Assembly: GCF_036002945.1 (NCBI RefSeq)
Contig: NZ_CP108529.1
Span: 4,030,001 to 4,094,000 of the forward strand
Direction: 5' to 3'
Source of the DNA: Streptomyces sp. NBC_01224
Lineage (GTDB): Bacteria; Actinomycetota; Actinomycetes; Streptomycetales; Streptomycetaceae
DNA: 64,000 nucleotides
Below are positions 9,520 to 17,850 of this stretch, one piece after another. The position numbers and the translations under genes are program-made. A model generated the notes under the pieces. The model worked only from the letters and a program-made list of their open reading frames with translations. It was not told the origin of the DNA and searched no databases. Numbering within the stretch: position 1 is the first letter of the stretch; the number at the start of each line of letters is the position of its first letter.

Positions 9520-10796
9520 CCCAGCCCCCGGCGCCGGCCTCCGGCTGCCCCGTGTCCCAGGGCCGCGCGCCGCTCTCCGGCCCCCGGTTCCAGACCGAAC
9601 CGACCCGGCTGTACCGGGAGATGCGCCGCGACCACGGGGCCGTGGCACCCGTCGTCCTCGACGGCGACATCCCCGCCTGGCTCGTGCTCGGCTACCGCGA
9701 ACTGCACCAGCTGACCAGCGACCCGGTGCTCTTCAGCCGCGACTCCGACCTGTGGAACCAGTGGGACCGCATCCCCGACGACTGGCCGCTGCTGCCGATG
9801 ATCGGCCGCAAGCAGCCGTCGATCCTCTACACGGTCGGCCCGCGGCACACCGAGCGCGCCGGAATGATCAGCAATGCGCTGGAGGCCGTCGACCCGTTCG
9901 CGCTGAAGCGGTACGCGGAGGAGTTCGCCGACGGTCTCATCGACCGGTTCTGCTCCACCGGCGGGACCGAGATCATCGCCGAGTACGCGATGCTGCTCCC
10001 CGCCCTCGTACTGGCGAAGATCTACGGCTTCAGCGACACCATCGGCCACGCGCTGGTCGGCTCGCTCAACGACATGATCGACGGCCGGGAGCGGGCGCTG
10101 GCCGGTCAGCAGCACCTCGCCTCGTCCATGTTCCAGCTGCTGGCCGACAAGCACGCCGAGCCCGGCGACGACGTCGCCTCGCGGATGCTCGCCGACCGCG
10201 GCGGCTTCACCGACGAGGAGGTCGCGCAGGACCTGATGGTCATGATGGCCGCGGGCCACCAGCCGACCGCCGACTGGATCGGCAACTCGCTGCGGCTGAT
10301 GCTCACCGACGACCGGTTCGCCGCCTCCCTCTCGGGCGGTAGGCACAGCGTCGCCGAGGCCATGAACGAGGTGCTCTGGGAGGACACCCCGACGCAGAAC
10401 GTCGCGGGCCGCTGGGCGTCGCGCGACACCCATCTCGGCGGGCGCCACATCCGGGCGGGCGACCTGCTGCTGCTGGGCATCGCCGCCGCCAACTCGGACC
10501 CGCAGGTCCGCACCGACGGTTCCGCGCTGACCGGCGGCAACAACGCGTTCCTCTCCTTCGGCCACGGCGAGCACCGCTGCCCGTTCCCGGCCCAGGAGAC
10601 CGCCGAGGTCATCGCCCGTACCGGCATCGAGGTGCTGCTGGACCGGCTCCCGGACATCGACCTCGCCATCCCCGCCGAACAGCTCACCCGGCGCCCGTCC
10701 CCGTGGCTGCGGGGCCTGACGGACCTGCCGGTGACCTTCACACCCACCCCTGCCGTCGGAACCGCCGTCGGAATCGCCATCGGAGGCCAGAGATGA
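9516..10796 (+). CDS. Cytochrome P450, CYP157-like (no ExxR motif)
   Basis: 426 aa from a GTG at 9516 that overlaps the cvnD stop. The heme loop FGHGEHRCPF is present with its Cys ligand at about residue 355. The K-helix reads NEVLWEDTP, so the normally invariant Arg of ExxR is Trp, and the I-helix reads AAGHQPTADW, without the usual acid/alcohol pair. Loss of ExxR is the known trademark of the CYP157 family, which in Streptomyces is encoded in conservons directly before a CYP154 gene, exactly as here. The natural substrate and even the catalytic activity of CYP157 proteins are unclear; a regulatory or helper role for the downstream P450 is possible (inference). Confidence 0.9.
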   Translation: MTQPPAPASGCPVSQGRAPLSGPRFQTEPTRLYREMRRDHGAVAPVVLDGDIPAWLVLGYRELHQLTSDPVLFSRDSDLWNQWDRIPDDWPLLPMIGRKQPSILYTVGPRHTERAGMISNALEAVDPFALKRYAEEFADGLIDRFCSTGGTEIIAEYAMLLPALVLAKIYGFSDTIGHALVGSLNDMIDGRERALAGQQHLASSMFQLLADKHAEPGDDVASRMLADRGGFTDEEVAQDLMVMMAAGHQPTADWIGNSLRLMLTDDRFAASLSGGRHSVAEAMNEVLWEDTPTQNVAGRWASRDTHLGGRHIRAGDLLLLGIAAANSDPQVRTDGSALTGGNNAFLSFGHGEHRCPFPAQETAEVIARTGIEVLLDRLPDIDLAIPAEQLTRRPSPWLRGLTDLPVTFTPTPAVGTAVGIAIGGQR

Positions 10797-12001
10797 CCCG
10801 GATCGCCCTCGACCCCTTCGTCGCCGACCTCGACGGCGAGAGTGCCCGGCTGCGGGCGGCGGGCCCGCTCGCCGAGGTGGAACTGCCGGGCGGAGTGCAC
10901 TGCTACGCGGTCACCCACCACGCCGAGGCGCGGCAGCTGCTCACCGACAGCCGGATCGTGAAGGACATCAACGTCTGGGGCGCCTGGCAGCGCGGCGAAA
11001 TACCGATGGACTGGCCGCTGATCGGCCTCGCCAACCCGGGCCGCTCCATGCTCACGGTCGACGGCGCGGACCACCGCCGACTGCGCACCCTGGTCGCGCA
11101 GGCGCTGACCGTGAAGCGGGTGGAGCGGCTGCGGGCCGGCATCGAGGCGCTGACCACGGCGAGCCTGGACCGGCTGGCCGCGCTGCCCAGGGGCGGAAAG
11201 GTCGACCTGAAGGCGGAGTTCGCGTACCCGCTGCCGATGAACGTGATCAGCGAGCTGATGGGCGTGGACAGCGCGGACCACCCGCGGCTGAAGGAGCTCT
11301 TCGAGAAGTTCTTCTCCACGCAGACGCCGCCCCAGGAGGTCCCGCAGATGATGGCGGACCTCGGCGCGCTCTTCACGAAGATCGTCGACTCCAAGCGGGA
11401 GAACCCGGGCGACGACCTCACCAGCGCCCTGATTACGGCCTCCGAGGACGGTGACCACCTCACCGACGAGGAGATCGTCAACACCCTCCAGCTGATCATC
11501 GCGGCCGGTCACGAGACCACGATCAGCCTGATCGTGAACGCGGTCGTCGCGCTCCAGACCCACCCCGAGCAGCGCAAGCAGGTGCTGAACGGTCAGGTGC
11601 CGTGGGAGAACGTGATCGAGGAGACCCTGCGCTGGAACACTCCCACGTCCCATGTCCTGATCCGGTTCGCCACGGAGGACGTCGAGGTGGGCGACAAGAT
11701 TCTTCCGAAGGGCGAGGCACTGATCGTCTCCTTCGGTGCGCTGGGCCGCGACGAAGCGCAGCACGGGCCGACGGCCGGTGACTTCGACATCACCCGCTCC
11801 CCCAACCGCCACATCGCGTTCGGCCACGGCCCGCACGTCTGCCCGGGTGCGGCACTGTCCCGGCTGGAGGCGGGGGTGGCGCTGCCCGCGCTGTACGAGC
11901 GCTTCCCGGATCTGGAGCTCGCCGTCCCGGCGTCCGAGCTGCGGAACAAGCCGATCGTCACCCAGAACGACCTGAACGACCTGCCGGTCGAGCTGGGCTG
12001 A
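10793..12001 (+). CDS. Cytochrome P450, CYP154-like
   Basis: 402 aa; the ATG at 10793 overlaps the previous stop by 4 bp and follows GGAGG. All P450 landmarks are intact: I-helix AAGHETT (about 237-243), K-helix EETLRW with E277 and R280, and heme loop FGHGPHVCPGA with Cys about 350. The N-terminal segment (LDPFVADLDGESARLRAAGP and VWGAWQRGEIPMDWPLIGLA) matches CYP154C enzymes as I remember them; CYP154C1 hydroxylates macrolactones in vitro and other CYP154C members hydroxylate steroids. As the last gene of the conservon it is the probable working oxygenase. Redox partners are not encoded nearby. Confidence 0.92.
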   Translation: MTRIALDPFVADLDGESARLRAAGPLAEVELPGGVHCYAVTHHAEARQLLTDSRIVKDINVWGAWQRGEIPMDWPLIGLANPGRSMLTVDGADHRRLRTLVAQALTVKRVERLRAGIEALTTASLDRLAALPRGGKVDLKAEFAYPLPMNVISELMGVDSADHPRLKELFEKFFSTQTPPQEVPQMMADLGALFTKIVDSKRENPGDDLTSALITASEDGDHLTDEEIVNTLQLIIAAGHETTISLIVNAVVALQTHPEQRKQVLNGQVPWENVIEETLRWNTPTSHVLIRFATEDVEVGDKILPKGEALIVSFGALGRDEAQHGPTAGDFDITRSPNRHIAFGHGPHVCPGAALSRLEAGVALPALYERFPDLELAVPASELRNKPIVTQNDLNDLPVELG

Positions 12002-12039
12002 TCCGCCGTTCGAGGTGGTCCACAAGCCGGAGCGGGTGT

Positions 12040-12077
12040 CTCATCCGACGGACACGGTCCTCGACCGTGTCGATGAG
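12040..12077. terminator. Extended inverted repeat between the conservon and serC
   Basis: GACACGGTC-CTC-GACCGTGTC (12051-12071) is a perfect 9-bp stem. Outer arms CTCATC (12040-12045) and GATGAG (12072-12077) also pair around a 5-nt bulge. It may end the conservon transcript. Its end lies only 17 bp before the serC start, so it could instead act in the serC 5' leader. Confidence 0.45.
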
Positions 12078-12094
12078 GTACTACGCTCCGGTTC

Positions 12095-13213
12095 GTGGCC
12101 GATATCCAGATTCCCGCTGACATCAAGCCCGCCGACGGACGCTTCGGCGCCGGTCCTTCCAAGGTGCGGACGGAGGCGCTCGACGCGCTGGCCGCCACCG
12201 GTACGTCTCTTCTCGGTACGTCCCACCGCCAGGCCCCGGTCAAGAACCTGGTCGGCGCGGTGCGTCAGGGCGTGCGCGACCTCTTCTCCCTCCCCGAGGG
12301 ATACGAGGTGATCCTGGGCAACGGCGGCTCCACCGCCTTCTGGGACATCGCGACGCACGGTCTGATCGAGACGAAGTCCCAGCACCTCAACTTCGGCGAG
12401 TTCTCGTCGAAGTTCGCGAAGGCCGCCAAGCTCGCCCCGTGGCTCGCCGACCCGAGCGTCATCGCCTCCGACCCGGGCACCCACCCGGACCCGCAGGCCG
12501 AGGCGGGCGTCGACGTCTACGCGTTCACGCACAACGAGACGTCGACCGGTGTCGCCATGCCGATCAAGCGCGTCGCGGGCGCCGACGAGGGCTCCCTGGT
12601 CCTGGTGGACGCCACCTCCGGTGCGGGCGGCCTGCCGGTCGACATCACCGAGTCGGACGTCTACTACTTCGCCCCGCAGAAGTCGTTCGCCTCCGACGGC
12701 GGCCTCTGGATCGGCGTGTTCTCCCCGGCGGCCCTGGAGCGCGCGGCGCGCATCCACGCGTCGGGCCGGCACATCCCGGAGTTCTTCTCGCTGCCGACGG
12801 CGATCGACAACTCCCTCAAGAACCAGACGTACAACACCCCTGCGCTCGCCACGCTGTTCCTTCTGAACGAGCAGCTGAACTGGCTGAACACGCAGGGCGG
12901 CCTGGACTTCTCGGTCCGCCGCACAGCCACCTCGGCGCGGAACCTGTACGGCTGGGCGGAGGAGTCCAAGTACGCGACCCCGTTCGTCACCGACCCGGCG
13001 AAGCGCTCGCAGGTCATCGGCACGATCGACTTCGCGGACGAGATCGACGCCTCCGCTGTCGCGAAGGTGCTGCGCGCCAACGGAATCGTCGACACCGAGC
13101 CGTACCGCAAGCTGGGCCGCAACCAGCTGCGCGTGGCGATGTTCCCGGCGATCGACCCGTCGGACATCCAGGCGCTGACGGCCTGCATCGACTACGTGAT
13201 CGAGAAGCTGTAA
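12095..13213 (+). CDS. serC: Phosphoserine aminotransferase
   Basis: 372 aa; converts 3-phosphohydroxypyruvate and glutamate to phosphoserine (serine synthesis) and can also serve pyridoxal phosphate synthesis. Landmarks of the actinobacterial SerC type are FGAGPSKVR near the N-terminus, ILGNGGSTAFWDIA, HNETSTGV, and the PLP lysine in FAPQKSFASDGG. A GTG at 12095 begins MADIQIPADIKPADGRFGAG, the usual start of Streptomyces SerC. It stands alone and is followed by a strong hairpin terminator. Confidence 0.97.
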   Translation: MADIQIPADIKPADGRFGAGPSKVRTEALDALAATGTSLLGTSHRQAPVKNLVGAVRQGVRDLFSLPEGYEVILGNGGSTAFWDIATHGLIETKSQHLNFGEFSSKFAKAAKLAPWLADPSVIASDPGTHPDPQAEAGVDVYAFTHNETSTGVAMPIKRVAGADEGSLVLVDATSGAGGLPVDITESDVYYFAPQKSFASDGGLWIGVFSPAALERAARIHASGRHIPEFFSLPTAIDNSLKNQTYNTPALATLFLLNEQLNWLNTQGGLDFSVRRTATSARNLYGWAEESKYATPFVTDPAKRSQVIGTIDFADEIDASAVAKVLRANGIVDTEPYRKLGRNQLRVAMFPAIDPSDIQALTACIDYVIEKL

Positions 13214-13230
13214 CGAGGACGCACACACGA

Positions 13231-13260
13231 GAAGGGCCCCGCGCCGGTGCGCGGGGCCCT
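13231..13260. terminator. Terminator after serC
   Basis: AAGGGCCCCGCGC and its exact complement GCGCGGGGCCCTT form a 13-bp stem with a 4-nt loop, 17 bp after the serC stop. Confidence 0.8.
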
Positions 13261-13360
13261 TCGTCGTTCACTCGACCGGGTGGCGGAACGGCTTCCGGGC
13301 GCGGGCGGCCGGATCGTCCTACGATGATGGCCTCGACAAAACCCCTTCAGGAGGCCCGCA

Positions 13361-13972
13361 ATGTCTGCAGCAGCAGCCGAGCACCCCTGTGACGGTGAGC
13401 CGGAATCGCTGCTCGAAACGGCCAACAGCCTCATGGAGCAGCACCCGGGTTACCGCGTCGAGATCATCGGAGGCGTCATCACCGTGGCCCCATCCCCGGA
13501 CGGCCCGCACGCCCGAGTGTTGACCAAGATCATGCGCCCCTTCATCACGGCCGGTCTCGACGATGGCGAGACGGAGGTGCTGCAAGGCATCGGCCTGTGG
13601 CTCCCAGGCGGCCCCGAGGACTACGCCATCCCCGACCTGGCCGTCGTCGACGCCGATCTCGACGACCATCTCGTCGAGAACAACTGCTACGACCCCGCAG
13701 TCTTCCGCCTCGTCCTGGAAGTCACCTCCAGCAACTACAACAACGACCTGCGCAACAAGGTTGTCGCCTACGCCGAGGCCAAGATCCCGGTGTATGTGAT
13801 CGTCGACCGCAAGCACGGCCGGGTGCATGTCCTGACGGAACCCATGGGCGGCGGTTACGACAGTCACGAGGTGTACGCCCCCGGGCAGACGGTCACGCTG
13901 CCCGATGCGATCGGCGCCCCGGTGACTCTCGACGTCGCCGAGCTCATCCGGGCCGGCCGCCCCCGGGCCTGA
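13361..13972 (+). CDS. Uma2-family (DUF820) putative endonuclease
   Basis: 203 aa with the restriction-endonuclease-like fold of Uma2/DUF820. N-terminal YRVEIIGGVITVAPSPDG is followed by the PD-(D/E)xK-type elements YAIPDLAVVD, LVLEVTSS and NKVVAYAEAKIPVYVIVD. Uma2 proteins are very common in Streptomyces and cyanobacteria; their natural role is unknown and nuclease activity is predicted from the fold only. The ATG at 13361 follows CAGGAGG. Flanked by the serC terminator and a GNAT fragment. A second Uma2 gene lies at 45201. Confidence 0.85.
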   Translation: MSAAAAEHPCDGEPESLLETANSLMEQHPGYRVEIIGGVITVAPSPDGPHARVLTKIMRPFITAGLDDGETEVLQGIGLWLPGGPEDYAIPDLAVVDADLDDHLVENNCYDPAVFRLVLEVTSSNYNNDLRNKVVAYAEAKIPVYVIVDRKHGRVHVLTEPMGGGYDSHEVYAPGQTVTLPDAIGAPVTLDVAELIRAGRPRA

Positions 13973-13999
13973 TCCGCCCTGGCACGAGGAACCGCGCTC

Positions 14000-14121
14000 G
14001 TGTGCAGGGCGGGGTCGTCGGGCACGTCCGCCGTCTCGTCCGCGTACCCGACCCGCAGCGGCACCGCGCCCAGCGGGGCGGTGGCGAAGGGCCCGGGTCC
14101 GGGGCCGTGTCCGGGGATCAT
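14000..14121 (-). pseudogene. GNAT acetyltransferase 5'-end remnant
   Basis: About 40 codons from an ATG at 14121 (FATAPLGAVPLRVGYADE and PDDPALHT) align residue for residue with the first 40 codons of the intact GNAT gene at 17095-17715 (FTTARLDALPLRVAYADE and LDDPALHT). Identity is also high at DNA level by eye. Homology stops at about 14000 and no acetyl-CoA-binding region follows. It lies on the same strand as the intact copy, so the two form direct repeats flanking the 14.2-17.1 kb genes. Confidence 0.7.
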
Positions 14122-14184
14122 CTGGTTCTCCACGGCTGCCCGACCGCGCCATCCCGCGTCCACGCGTCACGCAAGCAGCAACCT

Positions 14185-14718
14185 TCAGAACCGCTCGACC
14201 TTCTCGCCGTCCGGGACCTGATAGCAGCCGGAGACGACCATCAGGCTGAGGCTCGGCGGGTTGTCCTTCGCGAAGTGGACAATCTTGACGCTGTACTTCT
14301 TCTCGTCGTTGTCGGCCGTGAGGTTGACGTTCTTTTGCTTGCTGTTGTCCGGCCCGTAATCGACGACCTTCCAGCCGTGCTTGGGCAGTTCCTCCTTGAG
14401 CCGCTCCATCACACCACCGAGCTGGTCGGCCGATGCCGGAGTGAAGCTCCACGGGTGAAAGATCTGGAAGTACTTCTCGCGGTCCTTGCCCGTGCAATCC
14501 GTGACGCCCGCTCCGGTGTTGGACGCCTTTCCCTTGATGCCGATCAGGTCGTAGATCTCGCTGGAGACCTTCTTTGCCTCAGCGGCGGCTTCCTCCGAGG
14601 TGCTGGTGCCCGCGGACGGGATGTCATGGGAGTCATTGGTGTCAGTCATGCTGCATCCAGTGAGGGTCGCGAGGGCGAGGGACACGAGGAGCGCCGGGGC
14701 GCTCAGTTTGCTCTTCAA
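14185..14718 (-). CDS. Secreted lipoprotein, unknown family
   Basis: 177 aa from a TTG at 14718 with GAGG upstream, which gives a clean type II signal peptide MKSKLSAPALLVSLALATLTGC ending in the lipobox LTGC. A longer reading from an ATG at 14823, 2 bp after the preceding gene's stop, is possible but would put a 41-residue polar tail before the signal. The mature part begins with a Ser/Asp-rich stretch and has two further Cys (VTDC and VSGC) that may form a disulfide; the end is beta-rich (KYSVKIVHFAK, LSLMVVSGCYQV). It is the last gene of the GNAT/small helical protein/DUF1023 operon, so it may be the membrane-anchored partner of the hydrolase (inference). Confidence 0.8.
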   Translation of the reverse strand: MKSKLSAPALLVSLALATLTGCSMTDTNDSHDIPSAGTSTSEEAAAEAKKVSSEIYDLIGIKGKASNTGAGVTDCTGKDREKYFQIFHPWSFTPASADQLGGVMERLKEELPKHGWKVVDYGPDNSKQKNVNLTADNDEKKYSVKIVHFAKDNPPSLSLMVVSGCYQVPDGEKVERF

Positions 14719-14825
14719 GTCGAGGGGCCTCGATGGGTCGGACCGGGACACGGGCCGGTCATGTCGTCGGGTACTTCGTGGGTCGGTCGTCGGACAGGCA
14801 CCGGTGCCTGCGGGCACCGACATCC

Positions 14826-16637
14826 CTACCTCATATGCGCCCAGTGGTCCGGCGGCGGCTTCAAATTCACTTTGTCACCATGGCCTGCCACGACCTGGCC
14901 CTGGTTCCACAGGCTGTCGGTTTTCTCCTTCCAATAGTCGCTGTGGCCTTCGGTGTCCGTGGTCATCTGGTTGGCACCGAAGCGCTCGTCGCTAGGAATC
15001 GTCCAGGGCCCGTCCCAGTCGGTTCCGCCGTGCCCATAGCGACCGATGTCCGGGACGGGATCCCCGTCGGCCTCCTGGTTCCAGACATGTCCCGTGGGCA
15101 CGTCCAGCTGCTCGGCCTTGGGTACCTGAACACCGGGGCTGCCCGCGAGGATCACGTCGTCCGCGTTCAGGTCGCCCTGCCGGGCCGCGGAACCGATGAG
15201 GGTCGTGCCGTACGAGTGGCCGATCGCGGTGCGGTGTGGTTCCGAGTCGCCGGTGTGCGACGCGTCGAGTCCGTCCATGAACCGGTTGAAGGCCGGAGCG
15301 CCATCGTTCGCGTAGTGGCTGAACGGCGAGTCCTTGACGATGTTCTGCGGGGCGTCGTACCCGAGCCAGGTGATCGTGGAGACCGACTTGTCGCCGGGCG
15401 AGGCGTCAGCCACACGCCAGACATTGACCATCCGTTCGATGTCACCGCCGATGCCGCCCAGGTTCGACGTCGTACCCGGCACATAGACCGCCTGGTGATC
15501 AGCCGTGTCCGGATTCCCATTGGCGACGATCGCCCGGCCGTTTCCTTCCGCGCTGAATCCGAGCAGGTACGCCTCGGGCAGGCCTTCCTCACCAGTCTTG
15601 TCGAAGCGTTCCTGGATGCTATGCATACCTTTGAGGGACTTGTTGAGCTGCTCGTAACGGTCCCCGTACTTGTTGTGCCACTCCATCCATTCGTCGGTGT
15701 GCACCTTGGACGGGTACATACCTGCGGTGATCCACGTCCACTCGTTGGCAGGCGGCTTCGGGATGGAGTCCAGCTCTATCTGCAGCTCGCCGCGCTTCTC
15801 ATCGAGAACGACGCGATTTGCCTCGTCACGAACCGTGGAAGGCAGCCCGTCGAGCGCCCCCACGGTGTCGGGCCGGAGGGAGAGCCACGCGGCCTGCTCC
15901 TCCGGGGTGAGCCCGTTCCACCACGATGCGTTGTCCTTCGGACTGCCGTCCTTCGGGGGCTCCGGCAGGGAGTCGAGATAGCTCTTGCCCGCCTCGCGGA
16001 CCCCACCCATGTCCGACTGCGCGTCGGCCCAGTCCCGCTTCGAGACCGTCAGGTCGTCGTCGGCCTTCAGCGCGCGCAGTTTCGGCGCCCACTTCTGGTC
16101 GACATCCGTGGCTTCCTTCAACGCATCGGCGATCCGGTTCGCATACCCCATCGCCCTGCCGTAGTTCGGGTTCGGGTGGATGTTCGCTGCCTGGCGCTCC
16201 AGGGCATCGGACGTCGGGCCGCCCCCAGCGCTCCCGGTCACCGAGCCGCCGTCAGCGATCTTCTCGTCGCCGGGCTTCTTGCCTGCCGGATAAGTGACCG
16301 AGCCGTCCGGGTTCACCGTGCAGTGGTTCGCGCGAGCGTCCTCGATCGCCGCGTCCAGCTTCTGTTTGGCCACCGCCATGTCGAAGGCGAAACCATTGAG
16401 CGCGGTGCTTACCAGACCGCACTCGGTCTGCGCGTAGTGGAAGTTCTTCGACAGCTCGTGGAGCTCCCGGAGGGCGGCCTTCGCCGCCTGGCCCTCAAGC
16501 TGATTGCGCACCCCCGCGCAGATCTGGTTGTCGATCGAATCCTTGGCCGCACTGGCCATGTCACCGGTCGCCCGGTAGCCGTCCGCGGATTCCTCGTACT
16601 CCGACGGCTTGAAGGCTTTCAGCGTCGCAAGATCCAT
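14826..16637 (-). CDS. DUF1023 alpha/beta hydrolase with WXG100-like N-terminal region
   Basis: 603 aa, no signal peptide. Residues 1-100 are helical and WXG100/ESX-substrate-like (LATLKAFKPSEYEESADGYR, then KNFHYAQTECGLVSTALNGF). A charged middle part (about 100-360) precedes the DUF1023 hydrolase domain (about 370-590) with nucleophile motif GHSYGT, Ser about 475, and conserved VYVPGTTSNLGGIGGD and HRTAIGHSYG. Family members are actinobacterial serine hydrolases of unknown substrate, often next to WXG100-like genes. It starts 9 bp after the small helical gene 16647-17108. Export by a type VII-like route is plausible from this context but not shown. Confidence 0.85.
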   Translation of the reverse strand: MDLATLKAFKPSEYEESADGYRATGDMASAAKDSIDNQICAGVRNQLEGQAAKAALRELHELSKNFHYAQTECGLVSTALNGFAFDMAVAKQKLDAAIEDARANHCTVNPDGSVTYPAGKKPGDEKIADGGSVTGSAGGGPTSDALERQAANIHPNPNYGRAMGYANRIADALKEATDVDQKWAPKLRALKADDDLTVSKRDWADAQSDMGGVREAGKSYLDSLPEPPKDGSPKDNASWWNGLTPEEQAAWLSLRPDTVGALDGLPSTVRDEANRVVLDEKRGELQIELDSIPKPPANEWTWITAGMYPSKVHTDEWMEWHNKYGDRYEQLNKSLKGMHSIQERFDKTGEEGLPEAYLLGFSAEGNGRAIVANGNPDTADHQAVYVPGTTSNLGGIGGDIERMVNVWRVADASPGDKSVSTITWLGYDAPQNIVKDSPFSHYANDGAPAFNRFMDGLDASHTGDSEPHRTAIGHSYGTTLIGSAARQGDLNADDVILAGSPGVQVPKAEQLDVPTGHVWNQEADGDPVPDIGRYGHGGTDWDGPWTIPSDERFGANQMTTDTEGHSDYWKEKTDSLWNQGQVVAGHGDKVNLKPPPDHWAHMR

Positions 16638-16646
16638 GACCGCGAA

Positions 16647-17108
16647 TCACTTCTCCTTCGCCTGGCCGCCGGCGGCCTCGGTGTCCTCGTACTTCAGCTT
16701 CAGCTTGTCCAGCTCTTCCTTGACCGTCTCGTCGGACTTCGACAGATCGTGACCCGAACTCTCCAGAAGTCCGCCCAACTCGTCACAGCGGCTGCTCACA
16801 TCGCCGACGTACTTCTTCCAGGAGTCGTACAGCTCCTTCTGCGCCGCCGCGCTCTGGCACCCGCCGGTGTCACCCAGCCCCGCCTGCCCGTCGTCCAGCT
16901 TCGCCAACGCCTTGCCGATGCCGTCCTTCAGGCCTTTGACACCCTCGCCGGCCTTCGCCCATGCCTTCTTGTCCGACTTCAGATCTTCCGAAGCCGCGCC
17001 CGCCGGAGCCCCGCCCCCCTGATCGGCCGGATACTGGTTCAACTGCATCTGTGCGGAACCGCGGCCCACCGCATCGGCCTTGAGCTGCTCCCACTCATCC
17101 CACGCCAT
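16647..17108 (-). CDS. Small helical WXG100/ESX-like protein
   Basis: 153 aa from an ATG at 17108 behind GGGGAGGG, beginning MAWDEWEQLKADAVGRG. It has two Lys/Glu-rich helical segments (about 45-75 and 85-145) separated by a Gly-rich turn, with YDSWKKYVGD in the middle, and a C-terminal KYEDTEAAGG that contains a YxxxE element like the YxxxD/E export signal of type VII substrates. No enzyme motif. The 5' end overlaps the GNAT gene by 14 bp and the next gene follows after 9 bp, so it is translated together with the DUF1023 hydrolase and may be its secretion partner or chaperone (inference). Confidence 0.75.
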   Translation of the reverse strand: MAWDEWEQLKADAVGRGSAQMQLNQYPADQGGGAPAGAASEDLKSDKKAWAKAGEGVKGLKDGIGKALAKLDDGQAGLGDTGGCQSAAAQKELYDSWKKYVGDVSSRCDELGGLLESSGHDLSKSDETVKEELDKLKLKYEDTEAAGGQAKEK

Positions 17109-17715
17109 CCGCGAAACCCTCCCCGTTTCCCCGTTCCCGGGCAACCCCGGGGCGAGCCACCATAACCTCCGGCTCCGAGGCGCGAAGCCAAACGCTCACA
17201 CGGCCCGCTGCGCCCCGCTCCCAGCGCCGTTCGCCGTCGCACCACTCCTCCGTGGGAACCAGCCCCGCCGCGGCGGCCACGGCGGCGGAGGCGTCATGGT
17301 CCGGATGGATATGGGCGACGACGGTACGGACCTCCCGCACCCCCGCGAGGTGGGCGACCAGACCCACCGCGGCCTCTTTCGCGTATCCCAGTCCCTGCCA
17401 CCGCGTCCCGACCACCCAGGCGATCTCCGCCTCCGCGTCCTGCTCGTTCACCGTCGCCTGTACGTAACCGGCCAGGCAGCCCTCGTCCCGTACGCGCAGC
17501 ACCCAGTTCCACCAGCCCACCCCGGGGTCCGGCGAACCGGCGGACTGGCGTGCGTAGCGGGCCCGCAGCTCATCGGCGGTCTCCGGGGCGCCTCCGGTGT
17601 AGGTGTGCAGGGCCGGGTCGTCCAGCACCGCGGACATCTCGTCCGCGTACGCGACCCGCAGCGGCAGCGCGTCCAGCCGGGCGGTGGTGAAGGGCTCGGG
17701 TCCATGGTTGATCAC
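17095..17715 (-). CDS. GNAT-family N-acetyltransferase
   Basis: 206 aa RimJ/RimL-like GNAT: an N-terminal strand (FTTARLDALPLRVAYADEMS), a central AEIAWVVGTRWQGLGYAKEA with the acetyl-CoA-binding Q/R-x-x-G-x-A-type loop, and a C-terminal EEWCDGERRWER. Its acceptor is unknown; such proteins acetylate protein N-termini or small molecules. It is the first gene of a minus-strand unit, overlapping the start of the small helical protein by 14 bp. A degraded copy of its 5' end lies at 14000-14121. Confidence 0.85.
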   Translation of the reverse strand: MINHGPEPFTTARLDALPLRVAYADEMSAVLDDPALHTYTGGAPETADELRARYARQSAGSPDPGVGWWNWVLRVRDEGCLAGYVQATVNEQDAEAEIAWVVGTRWQGLGYAKEAAVGLVAHLAGVREVRTVVAHIHPDHDASAAVAAAAGLVPTEEWCDGERRWERGAAGRVSVWLRASEPEVMVARPGVARERGNGEGFADGVG

Positions 17716-17850
17716 ACCACCCGACCCTATGTGCGCCGGTCGCCCGGCGACTCAGCGGCTCAGTCGCTGGAACCGCCGTTCGGCGGTCGAGCGGCGCGCC
17801 GGGGCGTGACGCGGGGCCGGGTCCGCGCACCGATGGAGACCGGGCAACGG

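Noticed and set aside
9516..12001. The P450 pair as part of a natural-product cluster
   Set aside because: No core biosynthetic gene is near; the cvnABCD order and the CYP157/CYP154 pairing identify it as a conservon.
14733..17165. Long plus-strand open frame opposite the DUF1023 operon
   Set aside because: It mirrors genes with clear domains on the minus strand, starts inside another gene's complement and has no recognisable family. High GC leaves antisense frames open.
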